Below are positions 50,225-60,600 of a stretch of DNA of 64,000 nucleotides, in pieces. The position numbers and the translations under genes were made by a program. Each line of letters begins with the position of its first letter. Position 1 is the first letter of the stretch. This stretch comes from Eutreptiella sp. 'Long Island Sound 2002'. Taxonomy: Eukaryota > Euglenozoa > Euglenophyceae > Eutreptiales > Eutreptiaceae. The stretch is taken from NCBI GenBank assembly GCA_964036045.1, contig OZ038385.1:58561919-58625918 (forward strand), in the 5' to 3' direction. The notes beneath the pieces were generated by a model. It saw only the letters and a list, made by a program, of their open reading frames with translations. It had not been told where the DNA came from and searched no databases.

Positions 50225-50640
50225 GGCCGCGAGGAGTGCGCCAGCAACGGCGCTGAAGACTTGCGCCCGCAGGCGCTATAACGCCGCGCCAGAGGGCGCT
50301 GAAGGCCAGCCTGCAGAGGGGGCGTTCAAGAACGGCGCCAGCGAGCGTCCTGAGGTCTTATGGTGCTGGCGGTGAGGCCAGCGAACGTCTGGATGACCTA
50401 TGGGGCTGGCACTGAAGCCAGCGAGCATTGGGGAAAGCGTGCGCCAGTGAGGGCGCTCTGGGACAGCGTGGACGCGTCAAGGAGTGCACCGGTGAGGGTG
50501 CAGTACATGCGCCAGTGAAGGCGCTGAAGACTTGTGCCCGCACGCGCTATGGAGTCGTGGCACTGAGGGCACTGAAGACTAGCCTGCACCAGGGGGCGCC
50601 AAGAACAGTGCCAGCGCGAATGGAGGGCGCTCCATTTAGA
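50225..50640 (+). repeat. Degenerate internal repeats of the small LTR element
   Basis: Loose repeats of the form GCGCCAGNNAGGGCGCTGAAG with GACTTG spacers, repeated about ten times with variation. Several short frames are open across them but none looks coding. Confidence 0.6.
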
Positions 50641-51242
50641 ATGATGGGAAAGTAAATTTTGAGTTTGTAATTGAGGCGCTGACAGCGCCAGAAAGTATGC
50701 TGTTTGGCATGTATGCATGGAATATATATGCACCTTTGCCCTGGTTTGTCGCTGTGGAGCCTTTTTTGTTCAGTACCACAGGCGTCAGCACAACAGGGCA
50801 AGGGTGCTCACAGTGGCTGGGTGTGAAGTAGATGGGCGGGTGGTAAGCTGCAGTGTGTGTGTGTGATTGCCTAGTTGAGGCCCCACCCACTGGCGGGCGA
50901 GTGCATGGCTGGTGGGGTGCTGTGTGTGGTTGTGGGTACACGTAAGGGTCAGCCTCTACGACAGGGGTGGTGGGGGAAGTGGTCCAGGTAGGACGTATGC
51001 AAGGGGCGTGGTCGAGCAAGAGTAGCTCCCTTCCAGCCCCAATAAGTATCCCCCAGAAGCCGGACGCCTTTGGTGCCCAGGCCAGCAAAGACTCCATTAT
51101 CTAGACTGCAGCTCTGCAAGCAAGCATGCAGCCACAGCCCGCCCCCACGCCCCTAGTTATGCCTTTTGTAGGTTTTGTTGCCGAGGCCAACCATTGAGTT
51201 TTTACTTGTTTTACAGACTCTCCACGCTCCGTGTCGTGTCTT

Positions 51243-51252
51243 AGGAGGGGAC
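51243..51252 (+). other. Polypurine tract of the small LTR element
   Basis: AGGAGGGGAC immediately precedes the TG of the right LTR. Confidence 0.6.
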
Positions 51253-51846
51253 TGTAATAGGCTGGCCTGGGCAACTAGGACAGGGCTGCAGGCCCTGGCG
51301 CGATTGCGCCTTTGGCGCGTCGCCATGGTAAACGCCAGAGTGGCAGAGATTGAGATTTGTAGTGAGTCTGTGGATTTCGATGATTGTCTGGTTGGGTTTT
51401 TTATTATTAAATATAGATTGCAGTGTTTGATTGTTGCTGCGGTTATATCCCATTCTTGAGTGCATCATTTGCGATGTTGTGTTTGTTTCCAGCTCCCCTC
51501 TCCATGTAAATATGGGTATAACAAGGCTGCCGTCGAAGTACAATGCTGCATGCGACGCCAGCTGGCATGCAGAGCCCAGCGTCAAGGACATGATGGCCCG
51601 TGCAGTGCACCGGCAGTGAACAGGACCCATAATCAAGTACGTGTTCAGCGTTGTGCAAGTGTGCAAGGGTGAACAAGGAGGGAGACATCATAGTGGGGTC
51701 AACGCAGCAAGCAGAACCAAGGAGCGGTAAAAGAGTTTGAAGATTTGGGCAAGCCAAGGCCTTAGGCAAAATGACGCTTTGTGGATTTTGTGGGTTTTGG
51801 AAAAGTTGAAAGAGACCGAGTACAGCACAAACAAAAGTGTTATACA
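51253..51846 (+). repeat. Small LTR element, right LTR (594 bp)
   Basis: Partner of 49,611-50,205; followed by the CATGT target duplication at 51,847-51,851. Confidence 0.9.
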
Positions 51847-51851
51847 CATGT

Positions 51852-53597
51852 CCTCGTCAGAGTGTAGATTGCTTGCCCCTTGGTGTATAGAAGCAGGGAG
51901 GTGATCCTCAACGGGCTCAGCGTCCTTGGTTGTATCCTTCAGTCCTTGATAGGCGTAGAGAAGGTCTCGTTCCACAGTCTCAGATGGTCGGTGACAACAT
52001 AGGCACACTCGAGGGGGTTCGCATACGCATTCCTCTCAGAGTTCGTCCTCCTCGGGGGTCCTCACATGGGCACCCCAGACGCTCTTCATGAGCTTGAAGT
52101 CCACCTCTCGTTGCCAGGTGGTAATCTTCTGTTCCAGGTCCTCCTTCAGTTGGGAGATATCTCCCATAGACCGTTGCTTCAAAGGCCAAGAGCGGCGGGT
52201 AGGCCTAGCGTAGCATAGCTTTTTCGCCACCAATCTCCTCTTGGAGTCCACGTACTCTCTTAGCCTAGATCGGGGGTCCAACTCCTCGTCCAGGGGCTCC
52301 TCTCCCCTCATGGAGAGTAGGGGTTTCAGTGGGGCAGCGTACTCGGCATTCTCCACTTCCTCCACGCACGTCTGCACCAAGAAGGCGTCATGCTAAGTCT
52401 CGTCATCAGAGTGTATAGAGCGCACTGAACGGCGCCTTTCTGGGTGGCCAGGCCGTTAAAGTGTATAGAGCTGGGTAGCTCGGATAGCCCACACTCTGAG
52501 ACTACATCAGGATTAGATACACGGAAGGGGCAGTTGGGGGCAACAGTGTCGGACACGACGTACTCCTCTCCCCCAGGAGTAGTCTCCGCGGCGTCTCGAG
52601 GTCGTAGTTGATTTTTTAGGACGTCCAGGGTGAAGCCGCTGCTCTCACGTTGAATTTCCTGGACCATAGCAGTGTCCAGATCCTCTCAGGGTAGTGGGGC
52701 TGGACTCCCGTTTACCACGCTTAGCATACTTCCCCATCCAGGTTTCCCTATGGGCGTCTTGCGGCCCAGAGGCACGTAGATGGCGTCATCTGGCAGCTGG
52801 TTGGAGGTGAGCGTCAGCTTGTCAAATAGAGTACGCCAATACTCATTTCCCCCATGGGCTCCCCAATCGGGAGAGCACAGGACCATACGGGAATGTTCCA
52901 GGGGCACCTTGGTCAGGACCTTCCCCAATTCACTGAATCCTGGGTTCCCGTAGGCCATCCCGAAAGAGGGCCAGTAAAATTTATAGCAGCAATTTTTCCC
53001 TTGGTGCAGTAGAGGTCCAGGACATGTTGCTTGTCGCTGGCGAATAGCTCCACGTTCAGGTCTTCCTGGGAAGTATCCCAACTCCTTCAGACCTTGGTCT
53101 AGGACATCCCTAGGAGGTGGCACAGTCGCGGATGGAGTCACACCATAGGTGGGGTAAGACATCCCAGTAAAGCCTAGACCCTCAGTCATAGGTGGAGTGG
53201 TTGTGGGTGAGGATGTAGCTGGATGTGTGGCGGGGAGTGTGGTGGTTGTTGGAGAGGGTACTGCAGGGAAATCAGAGGCGCTCGGCGCGCTCTCCACAGG
53301 TGTGTCCTCAAAGGGCGCCTCGTCGGATGGTCCGTGTCCATCTCCAGGGTGTACCTCTTCGGCTCCCATGTCCACTGCTTGCTTCTCCTTCTCCTTCTTT
53401 TTGCCTTCAGGTCCACGAATGGTTAGACCACTGAAGGCCGCTCTCAGGCCCTGCAGAGAATCATTCCCAAGCCCACTTAAGGGCACTGAAGGTACAAGGT
53501 CCTCATGTTCAAGTTCACCAGCAGGTTTGGGCGCTGGCGCTGGCTTGGCTGGTGCCACTAAGGGCTCGGTCGTCTCGACAGTGTCCTTGGTGTCCAT
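51852..53597 (-). pseudogene. RE2 5' coding region (gag/pol linker with methyltransferase-like module)
   Basis: Begins at an ATG at 53,597 with a Pro/Thr/Ser-rich, acidic 190 residues. A block follows that resembles the retroelement methyltransferase-like module: YGNPGFSELGKVLTKVPLEH then SRMVLCSPDWG and EYWRTLFDKLTL, with GNPGF near the catalytic NPPF position. TGA at 52,686 interrupts the frame, which continues (VQEIQRESSGFTLDVLKNQL), shifts near 52,390, continues (CVEEVENAEYAAPLKPLLSM; RSMGDISQLKEDLEQKITTW), meets a second TGA at 52,036 and ends at LHSDEDM at the small LTR element. No DTG protease motif and no CCHC knuckle were found, so RE2 seems to lack canonical gag and protease. Confidence 0.65.
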
Positions 53598-53692
53598 ATT
53601 GTATTTATTCGCCCTTCAGTGGAGTCAGTCTCGACGTACTGGTTGTACTGCACGGGGTTGCAGATACGCAAAGACTGAAAATCTCTGCTACC
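53598..53692 (-). promoter_or_regulatory. RE2 leader with primer-binding site
   Basis: Sense strand begins GGTAGCAGAGAT (53,692 down to 53,681) directly after the 5' LTR. With the preceding T this resembles the initiator-Met tRNA primer-binding site TGGTATCAGAGC, one mismatch in the first eleven bases. Ninety-five bases later the first ATG occurs. Confidence 0.6.
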
Positions 53693-54466
53693 AGAAAGTT
53701 AGAACAGGCTTTCACTGTTGATTGCTTTGATGATATTGTTTTGTTGATGCCCTTGCTTGCTCCTGCTGCTGCTTGAAGTAGTTCAGGTTTTCCAAACAAA
53801 TAAGTTTTGATGAAATCAACCCAAATAAGTACCAACAGTTGCAAGGCAAAGGACCACAGGATCAAATCCACAACATGAAGGGCTGCAGTCAAACCAGATA
53901 ATGTAGCAACAATGGAAACTCACAATAACTACAGATTTATGAAAAGATAGTTAGAAAATATCCTACAAACATGGAAAATCTGCCCACATGGGCATCCTGT
54001 CTTTTATAGTGCCATCTAAAGATGTGCACTCTTTGTTTTGGGTCCCATAGGTGATGAGGTGGCATGGCTTGTGGGGCTGAGGTCACTGCCATGTCACATG
54101 GGATATTCTCACTTAGCTAGGCTGACTAGGAATTGAACCCAGAACCTCTCAAAAAGAGGTGCCACAGCCCCCTAGGGTACAGACCACTAGGATAGCTAAG
54201 CATTCATGGGAAAACATAGAAAAATGTATAGGCTCTGGATCAATGTCAGCGCCTCAGTCAGTCCAGGAAATGGTGTATAAGATCAATCAGTTGGGGGGTC
54301 GGGGGTACACACAACATCCAAAGTTCAATGCTTGGTTTTATAGGTAAAAATGTCTTGTCACCCCTTTTGGATAGGCCAATACTAAGATAAAAATGAGTTA
54401 TGCCTCTAGGCCTCTTTATAACAACTAAAGCTAACCTTTTGGCAGGGAAATACACTTTTTCTTACT
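53693..54466 (-). repeat. RE2 5' LTR (774 bp)
   Basis: Partner of 7,333-8,106, containing the same inverted SINE-like segment (about 53,935-54,210). Followed by the CGGTG target duplication at 54,467-54,471. Confidence 0.9.
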
Positions 54467-54471
54467 CGGTG

Positions 54472-54556
54472 TTCAAACACGGAAACTATCAATTGCATCC
54501 CGGGATCCTCTTGGGTGGATTGGGACGTTTGGATGTCCAAATGGACGACCTCTAAG
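54472..54556 (+). pseudogene. RE3 coding remnant (right part)
   Basis: Continues the frame broken at 7,327: VFKHGNYQLHPGILLGGLGR then LDVQMDDL and a TAA. The restored reading frame across the RE2 insertion site is the best confirmation of that boundary. It is quickly followed by the LINE-like 3'-end fragment. Confidence 0.7.
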
Positions 54557-54822
54557 TAGAAGTAGGTTAGTAGGTATCTTTGGGAGCTCGGAGTGCAGGA
54601 AGAAGGTCTTACCATTGAGACGTCCTAGCCCTTCCAATGCGCTATGTTAGGTGCCTCTTAAGCCGCCCTTGCAGGTGCTTGCGAAGGAAGCGGGTGTCCC
54701 GTGCGAGAAGGTATCCTCATATGAGTCCTTGGGTAGGGCCACATGTCTCCTCCTTTGGGCGGCAGCTCTGCAGGACTGCCCATCTGTGTGGAATATCTCT
54801 CACTACAGGATGTATAGCCCCC
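54557..54822 (-). mobile_element. 5'-truncated LINE-like 3'-end fragment
   Basis: On the plus strand AGGTTAGTAGGTATCTTTGG at 54,567 and following parallels 36,474 onward. Matches include GGAGCTCG, CAGGAAGAAGGTCTTACCA, GTGCCTCTTGAGCCGC (here TTAAGCCGC), GGTAGGGCCACATG and CTCCTTTGGGCGGCAGCTCT. About 265 bp of the terminal 3' UTR, clearly diverged and with small deletions. A copy that starts at the 3' end and stops short is the classic product of target-primed reverse transcription, supporting the LINE assignment. Confidence 0.75.
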
Positions 54823-56600
54823 GCACCGCCAGTGCAAAGTACATTGAAACACTACGTGCCATCTGCGCTGCCAATGGTGTTGTAAGCTACTGTGGTAATC
54901 TTAGAGGTGCCGTTGGTTACGATCTGTGTTGGTGCTGTGAAAGGTTGATTTTGGACTGTGCAATGTTGTTGTTAGGCTGTTTTAGTTTGGCCGTAGCTCG
55001 CAAAGTGTTCTTTTCCAGCGTGCTCTTCCATGTGTGAGACCTTGGAGGGTCCGTGCTGAGGAGGATGCGATGTTTAGACAACAGCAGTAGCATAATGGAT
55101 CATGAATGTGATTTCTTGGTGCATGTGGCATGTCTATAGTGTTGCAAAATATTTTATGAGCATGGTTAAAAGAAAAAAGCGCATTTTTTTTAAAAACAAT
55201 GCGAAGTTTAGTATAAAAAGTAGCATAGTATAGTATAAAAAAACAACAATGCGGTGTTTTGCTATATGTTTGAAATGCAGAGCAAAAGAAAACCTCGTGT
55301 AGAGTTTTAAAAAAGATAGAATCCAACGCTTAAAAAAAAACATTTCGGTATTTTTGCTAAATATTTGACATGCAAGGTTTAAGTTAACTTAGAAACAAAA
55401 TGCATGTTTTTAAAATACCGCCGGTTCCATGGGTAGGCTGCCACAAGAAGGATCCGTTTGAAATTACCGAGGCAAAACCACTGCTCTCGGTGCCACAAAG
55501 GTTGAAACCGTGGTTGAAAAACATGCTACTTGGACGTTGGGCAAAAATTAAAAGGGTCTGAAATTGCTCACATGCTTGTATTCCACGACAAACAAGATGA
55601 GAACTCTGCCAAGCGACCGACCGACATTGAGGTAGTTTCATGCATGGCTTCGGGGTACATTTCTTGTATTGTTGCCCATGCATTGCATGCTTGGTTGCTC
55701 GCCTCTCGCCTAGGGACAACCCAATCTCTTCACAGGAACCCTGTGGCTAGCATGAAGTTCGCGTGCAAGGCCTCCAAAACCCAGGTCGGTTTCTTATCAG
55801 TCACCGGTCTTCTATTTGGCACTTTGGCACACTATCAAGCGGCGTGCAGTTCTCAACCTACCTTAACGCCATATAACGCTTGCCTCAAGCCTGCGTCGTC
55901 ATGGGCACCAAGATTCGCCAAGGTTTTCTGCACATGCGCTGAAAGATAGAACCTTTTTGACTTGAGCCTTTTGTTTATTCTTTTCCAAGACTAATCTTCT
56001 ACATTATTCTGCAACCTCCGTCAGAAGAAAGCCACAAAGTGATGCCTCAGTAGATTGTAGCGCCTTAGGAAGCAGAAAGCCAGAAGAAAATGTTTGTTGC
56101 ATACGGCCTCGACAAGGTTGTGTCGCACCTCAAACCGGCTACGTGGCGTATCGCCGACTGACTGGTTGCACAGACAGCATCAAGCCGGAACGATTGAAAG
56201 TGTGCTGGCACACGTGTTTGAGTTTCAGCGGCAACCACCACCTTCGTAAGTCGACCTTTGTTGGGCAGCGCCTTCGCAAAGGCGAGTCGCGCACGCAAAG
56301 ATTTGAGAGTCAATAAGCCGTCGGTAAGGCTTGTGATCCTCACCATCCTCTCGCGGTACTTCGTACTCGCGGTCGAGAGTCATTCAGCGGTCGGTGAGGC
56401 ACGTGATGTTCACCATCATCTCGGAGTACTGGCGGTCGACACGAGCGCAGAAGTGCGACACCAAACAACAACGAAACCGACGCAAGAACGCAGCCAAATG
56501 TGTACGCTCGGTGCACACTAAGGAAGCAAATGGATGACGTTCAACAATGGCACGATGAGCTCGATCGAATGAAAGGAAGTATGGACCGGCCTGCTCTTCC
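54823..56600. other. Noncoding region, AT-rich then mixed
   Basis: 55,130-55,400 is AT-rich with A-runs. No supported gene; frames near 55,384-55,950 overlap on both strands and neither is recognisable. Confidence 0.4.
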
Positions 56601-57290
56601 TTTTAACGCCTCTCGCTTCCATATGTCGCTCGTACATGGTGTTGTTGCTCCTTTCACCCTCTCTATCTTTCTTACACAAAAATTTCACTCTCACCCTATC
56701 TCCCTCCTACTCCAATTGAATCACTCTTGTGAACTCTCTCGCTCTCGCTCCCTCTTGACTTTTCTGTTGGCGTGGCTGCTCTCGCTCTCGCTCCCCCTCT
56801 CTTTCACCCACTCACTTTTCCGCCTACGCCCTGTACTTTCACTCCCCCCATTTGACCATCTTGCCCTCGCCTTTCACCTGTGCGCTGGTGTTGATGCTCT
56901 CGCTCCCGCTCCTCCCTTTACATACTCCACCAATCTTCTATCACCTTTTAACACCTCTCGCTTCCATATGTCGCTCGTACATGGTGTTGTTGCTCCTTTC
57001 ACCCTCTCTATCTTTCTTACACAAAAATTTCGCTCTCACCCTATCTCCCTCCTACTCCAATTGAATCACTCTTGTGAACTCTCTCGCTCTCGCTCCCTCT
57101 TGACTTTTCTGTTGGCGTGGCTGCTCTCGCTCTCGCCCCCCCTCTCTTTCACCCACTCACTTTTCCGCCTACGCCCTGTACTTTCACTCCCCCCATTTGA
57201 CCATCTTGCCCTCGCCTTTCACCTGTGCGCTGGTGTTGGTGCTCTCGCTCCCGCTCCTCCCTTTACATACTCCACCAATCTTCTATCACC
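56601..57290 (+). repeat. 345-bp tandem duplication
   Basis: Units 56,601-56,945 and 56,946-57,290 are nearly identical (a handful of differences). The unit is pyrimidine-rich on the plus strand with CTCTCGCTCTCGCTCCC-like stretches. Its length is divisible by three, so a frame stays open across both copies from about 56,500 to 57,423. I do not consider that frame a proven gene: the translation is Leu/Ser/Pro-rich low complexity. Confidence 0.9.
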
Positions 57291-57661
57291 TGCCCCCAAT
57301 TATTACCTACTCCCCCTGTCCATGAATTCTTTCATTAACTTACCTGCCTGCCTTTACTCCCCTACCTCAATAGTTTTTGTTATGTCCCTGGGACGGCAAT
57401 TGGGGAATACGGTTTTTCGGTAGGTAGTAATAGGTAAGAATCTTGGGGAGGACCACTTTTTTCTTATCGCGCGAAAGAAAATTCTTGCTGCTTTTTCCTG
57501 GACCTGCCCCCCCCCTTCTTGGAATAATTAATTACCGCCTTGTTTACCTACTTGCCCCCCTAGAGCCAGTGGAATGATTTTTGGAAAGTGCCCACCTCCA
57601 ACTTGCCCCCCCCCCTCCATAGTTAATTATTAGGGCAGGCAGTAGAAGATTGGTGGAGTAT
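57267..57661. repeat. Inverted repeat pair, about 38 bp arms
   Basis: 57,267-57,305 (ATACTCCACCAATCTTCTA and following) is repeated inverted at 57,624-57,661 with a few mismatches; spacing about 318 bp. It could be the ends of a small MITE or a fold-back structure. Between the arms are several C-runs and no ORF. Confidence 0.5.
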
Positions 57662-60600
57662 TTTGGCTATCTCACACAAAAAGCGATCACTCTTTCTCTC
57701 CAAATGCCGCATTCATTTGTCAATGGGCACATGATTGGCGACAATCACCATCATCATTTTCTTCATCATCTCCACCTCGAAAGTATCTAAACACTCTTTC
57801 CTATTCGATGGTGTTTAGGGCGAATGGATCAGAACCCCACCTCAAACGCTGGCATGGCCCTGGGAACGTTGCGTTCCAAAGCTATATCCCGGCCTCAATC
57901 TCGGATAGTACCATGACGGTTCCCTTGCTCCCCCCATCCCATCCGCAATTTTTCCACAATTGCTTCTGGCTCCATGTTGCATGCCTGATCGTGGCCTTTG
58001 CCGTCACCGTGGTGTGAAGTCAACGGGATGCTTATGTGTCGTGTCTAACATTCTGTAGGTTGGGAATGTGGCCCATGAACGATCCCTCCTGCCCTCACTA
58101 TTCATCTGTCGAAGCGAAAGGCGCCTGCAATATCACTCAAGAGCTTTTTGTTCTCACTCTTGTTGCTTTGCAGCCTGTGCCTTGCAGGGTAAAGCCCATG
58201 GCACACAATGAGACATGCAAAAGCGCAAAGGGAACCACTTCGCCAGGGCTATGGAAACGGATACAAAAAAAAGAGAATGAGAGGGAGACCGTGGCAGTCT
58301 TTCCGGCTCGTTTGTATCCCACAACAATTGTTTTGTGGAAAATGGATACGCAGTAGAAGAAAGTCTAGACCGTGCCCCGCATCCCGTACAACAGGGGACT
58401 GAACCGAGACCGAATCAGAAGCACGACCGACTCACCGTCCGGATGGATAGCCCATGGCGCCATGATAGTGATCTCCAGTGTTTAGGTCATTCTTGCCCAC
58501 CGGATCTCACGTCTTACTCCCTTGCAAAGGCATGGTTGTATGGCACGCATGATCATTACATGCCCCCCCCCTTCCCCCTTGCTGCCTTCCCAAACGCACG
58601 CAGCTCCTCCAGCGACGTTGACCATTGTCCCAGGTTTTCTGTGGCTTCCGCACGCTTACACTCCCTTTGCATCGTAAATTTTGGGGAAGGGGAAGAGGCA
58701 TGCGGCAAGTGATGAAGGAATTTTTGTCATTTTTTTGCACAAACGAATTTGAAGATCATCCAAACCATAGAAGAACCTCCCCCCTCCAAAAACCCTTTTG
58801 GGAGGTCAACGTCTTTATAACCGTCCCCAACCCGTCCCCTTCCAATTCACTCTTGCACCGGGAAATTGGTGTGGGGGCCAAAGTGACGCTCCGCTTCTCA
58901 CACACAGTGATGTTGAAGCAATGCCTCGTTGAGGCAAGGATGTACAAAACTCCAAGCCATCCTCTGCAACGCCTGCCACTCCAGAATACCCACTGCCCCA
59001 TGCACCGCAACATGTCACCGCCGCGCCATCCCCTTGTGCTGACGTGTTGGACCTCGAGCCTCTCGACCCGGCACGCCGGTCCGCTCACCGTCGGTCAAGC
59101 CGCCCTCAATGAGCCCCAGCTACGCTAGCAAACAGCTCACGTCCGACGGGGACGTGTTGGTCCCCTCGCTGCAGCTGTGCAGCGCCCAGCGTGTGGCCTG
59201 CATGCCGGAGTGGCCTTCCGAGTGCTGCCTGCCGATGCGGAGTCCGCCGCGTGCACGTACTCGGCGTCCCGTGGGTCGGCGTCCGGCCACCCGTCTCCGA
59301 GCCCTCCCGGCCACCTGACTGCGTCCGCTGGTCACCGATGATCGCGAACAGACGAAGGAGGTGAGTGCCCCACGCGAAGTCAAGCGATCTCTGTTCACGC
59401 ACCCGGAGCCCGATGGCAGTCGGGCTACTCGGCAGCAGGAAGCCGTATCGGGGCTGCAGGCGCCCGCCAGTCCTGGTTAGAGCCTCCGGCAGCTGGCTGG
59501 GGGGATGTCTGTTTGCGGCCCCCCGTACTTGAAAATCTATCCGCTGCGGGAATGAAGCACGCCATGACGCCAGACCGTGACCGAGGAGACCGAATTCACT
59601 GCACATCGATGAGGAAACCTGTATCCCCCATGCACGCTACTCCCGAGCAAGCTAACAACCAACATGGCTGTCGTTCTGTTCTTGATTAAATGCCACTTTG
59701 GTGTGTGTGCTTGTGTATGTGTATGTGTGCCGTGCAGCGTTTCATTGCCAATGCTTCTGGAAGACCCTAAGAGGATTCTTGAAAGCTCTGCCGGTTCCAT
59801 TCTCTACCCATGGTTTGGACGCAAGTCCAATGCTGAGTGTCCACCAGCATTCATCCTGTCCCATGCAGATGCATTGATGTGGTCAGTGCCACGGAGAATT
59901 GCCCTAACAAGCACCTGGTGTTGGCTCTGTTACGCCGGGGTGTGGCACTGCGCATGGCACTGCTCGGCAGTATTGCATTGTGTGGCCCCCCTGCAATAGC
60001 ATGCTTAGCTCTAAGCATGGCACTGCGTTGGCACTGCTTAGCTCTGTTGCATTGTGTGACCCTGCATTGGCGTGCGTAGCTCTCCACATGGCACTGCGTT
60101 ATGTGGCACTGCATTGCCTCATGTGGCATCGCCTTGGCACTGTATGGCGCTGCACTCCGTTGAATGTGCATTGCCCAGCCTCGCATATATTGCATTGCAT
60201 GGCATGGAGAGCAAGAGCCAGGGCAGGTCTCGGTCACCACGAAACCGCATGCATTCACCATTGCCACGTTGAAGTCCGAACCGGACAGTGAACGGACAGT
60301 GAAAGTCCGAACAGGCGTTCCAAGTCCCTTTGCCCCTTCGTCTTTGCAGGCACCGTCGCAGCCGATGCATCCAGTGGGCCTCTGCTGTACCAGCAGCTGT
60401 TCTTGGCACGGGCGCGGAGCAACAGCGCAAGTCTCTCTGCTGTGGGAATGACTGAGCCCTTCAGGCGGTACCTGGAGCGTGATAGCCGCCGTTATATAAC
60501 TGGCACCACGCCCGATTTCTCCACCCTCCTGTTTCCTCCTGCGCTCTCCTCGTCCTACTCCTGCTCCCGCTTCCCTCGGTGTGCGGCTCGCGCCGCTCAG

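Larger units (their letters stand above)
49611..51846 (+). mobile_element. Small non-autonomous LTR retrotransposon (TRIM/LARD-like), 2.2 kb
   Basis: Direct LTRs at 49,611-50,205 and 51,253-51,846 with TGTAAT...TATACA ends, flanked by CATGT on both sides (49,606-49,610 and 51,847-51,851). A purine tract AGGAGGGGAC lies before the right LTR. The 1,047-bp interior has no retroviral gene, only degenerate repeats and GC-rich sequence, so it must rely on proteins from another element. Orientation plus is taken from the purine tract. It interrupts RE2 pol, which becomes continuous when it is removed. Confidence 0.9.
7333..54466 (-). mobile_element. RE2: Ty3/gypsy-type LTR retrotransposon, 47 kb with nested insertions
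   Basis: Defined by 774-bp direct repeats at 7,333-8,106 and 53,693-54,466, matching 5-bp CGGTG flanks, a tRNA-type primer-binding site next to the upstream LTR, and a purine tract (AAGGGGGG) next to the downstream LTR, all on the minus strand. Own sequence: 51,847-53,692, 49,536-49,610, 12,743-15,906 and a long 3' noncoding part 8,107-12,742. Interruptions: a small LTR element (49,611-51,846), RE1 with its LINE-like insertions (15,907-49,535) and a LINE-like copy (8,810-10,998). Pol order is RT, RNase H, integrase, chromodomain. No protease or gag zinc knuckle was found, so it may have been defective before insertion. Confidence 0.9.

Noticed and set aside
59106-59606. A 166-codon minus-strand ORF
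   Set aside because: Open frames occur on both strands of a GC-rich block, no motif was recognised, and nothing supports one strand over the other.
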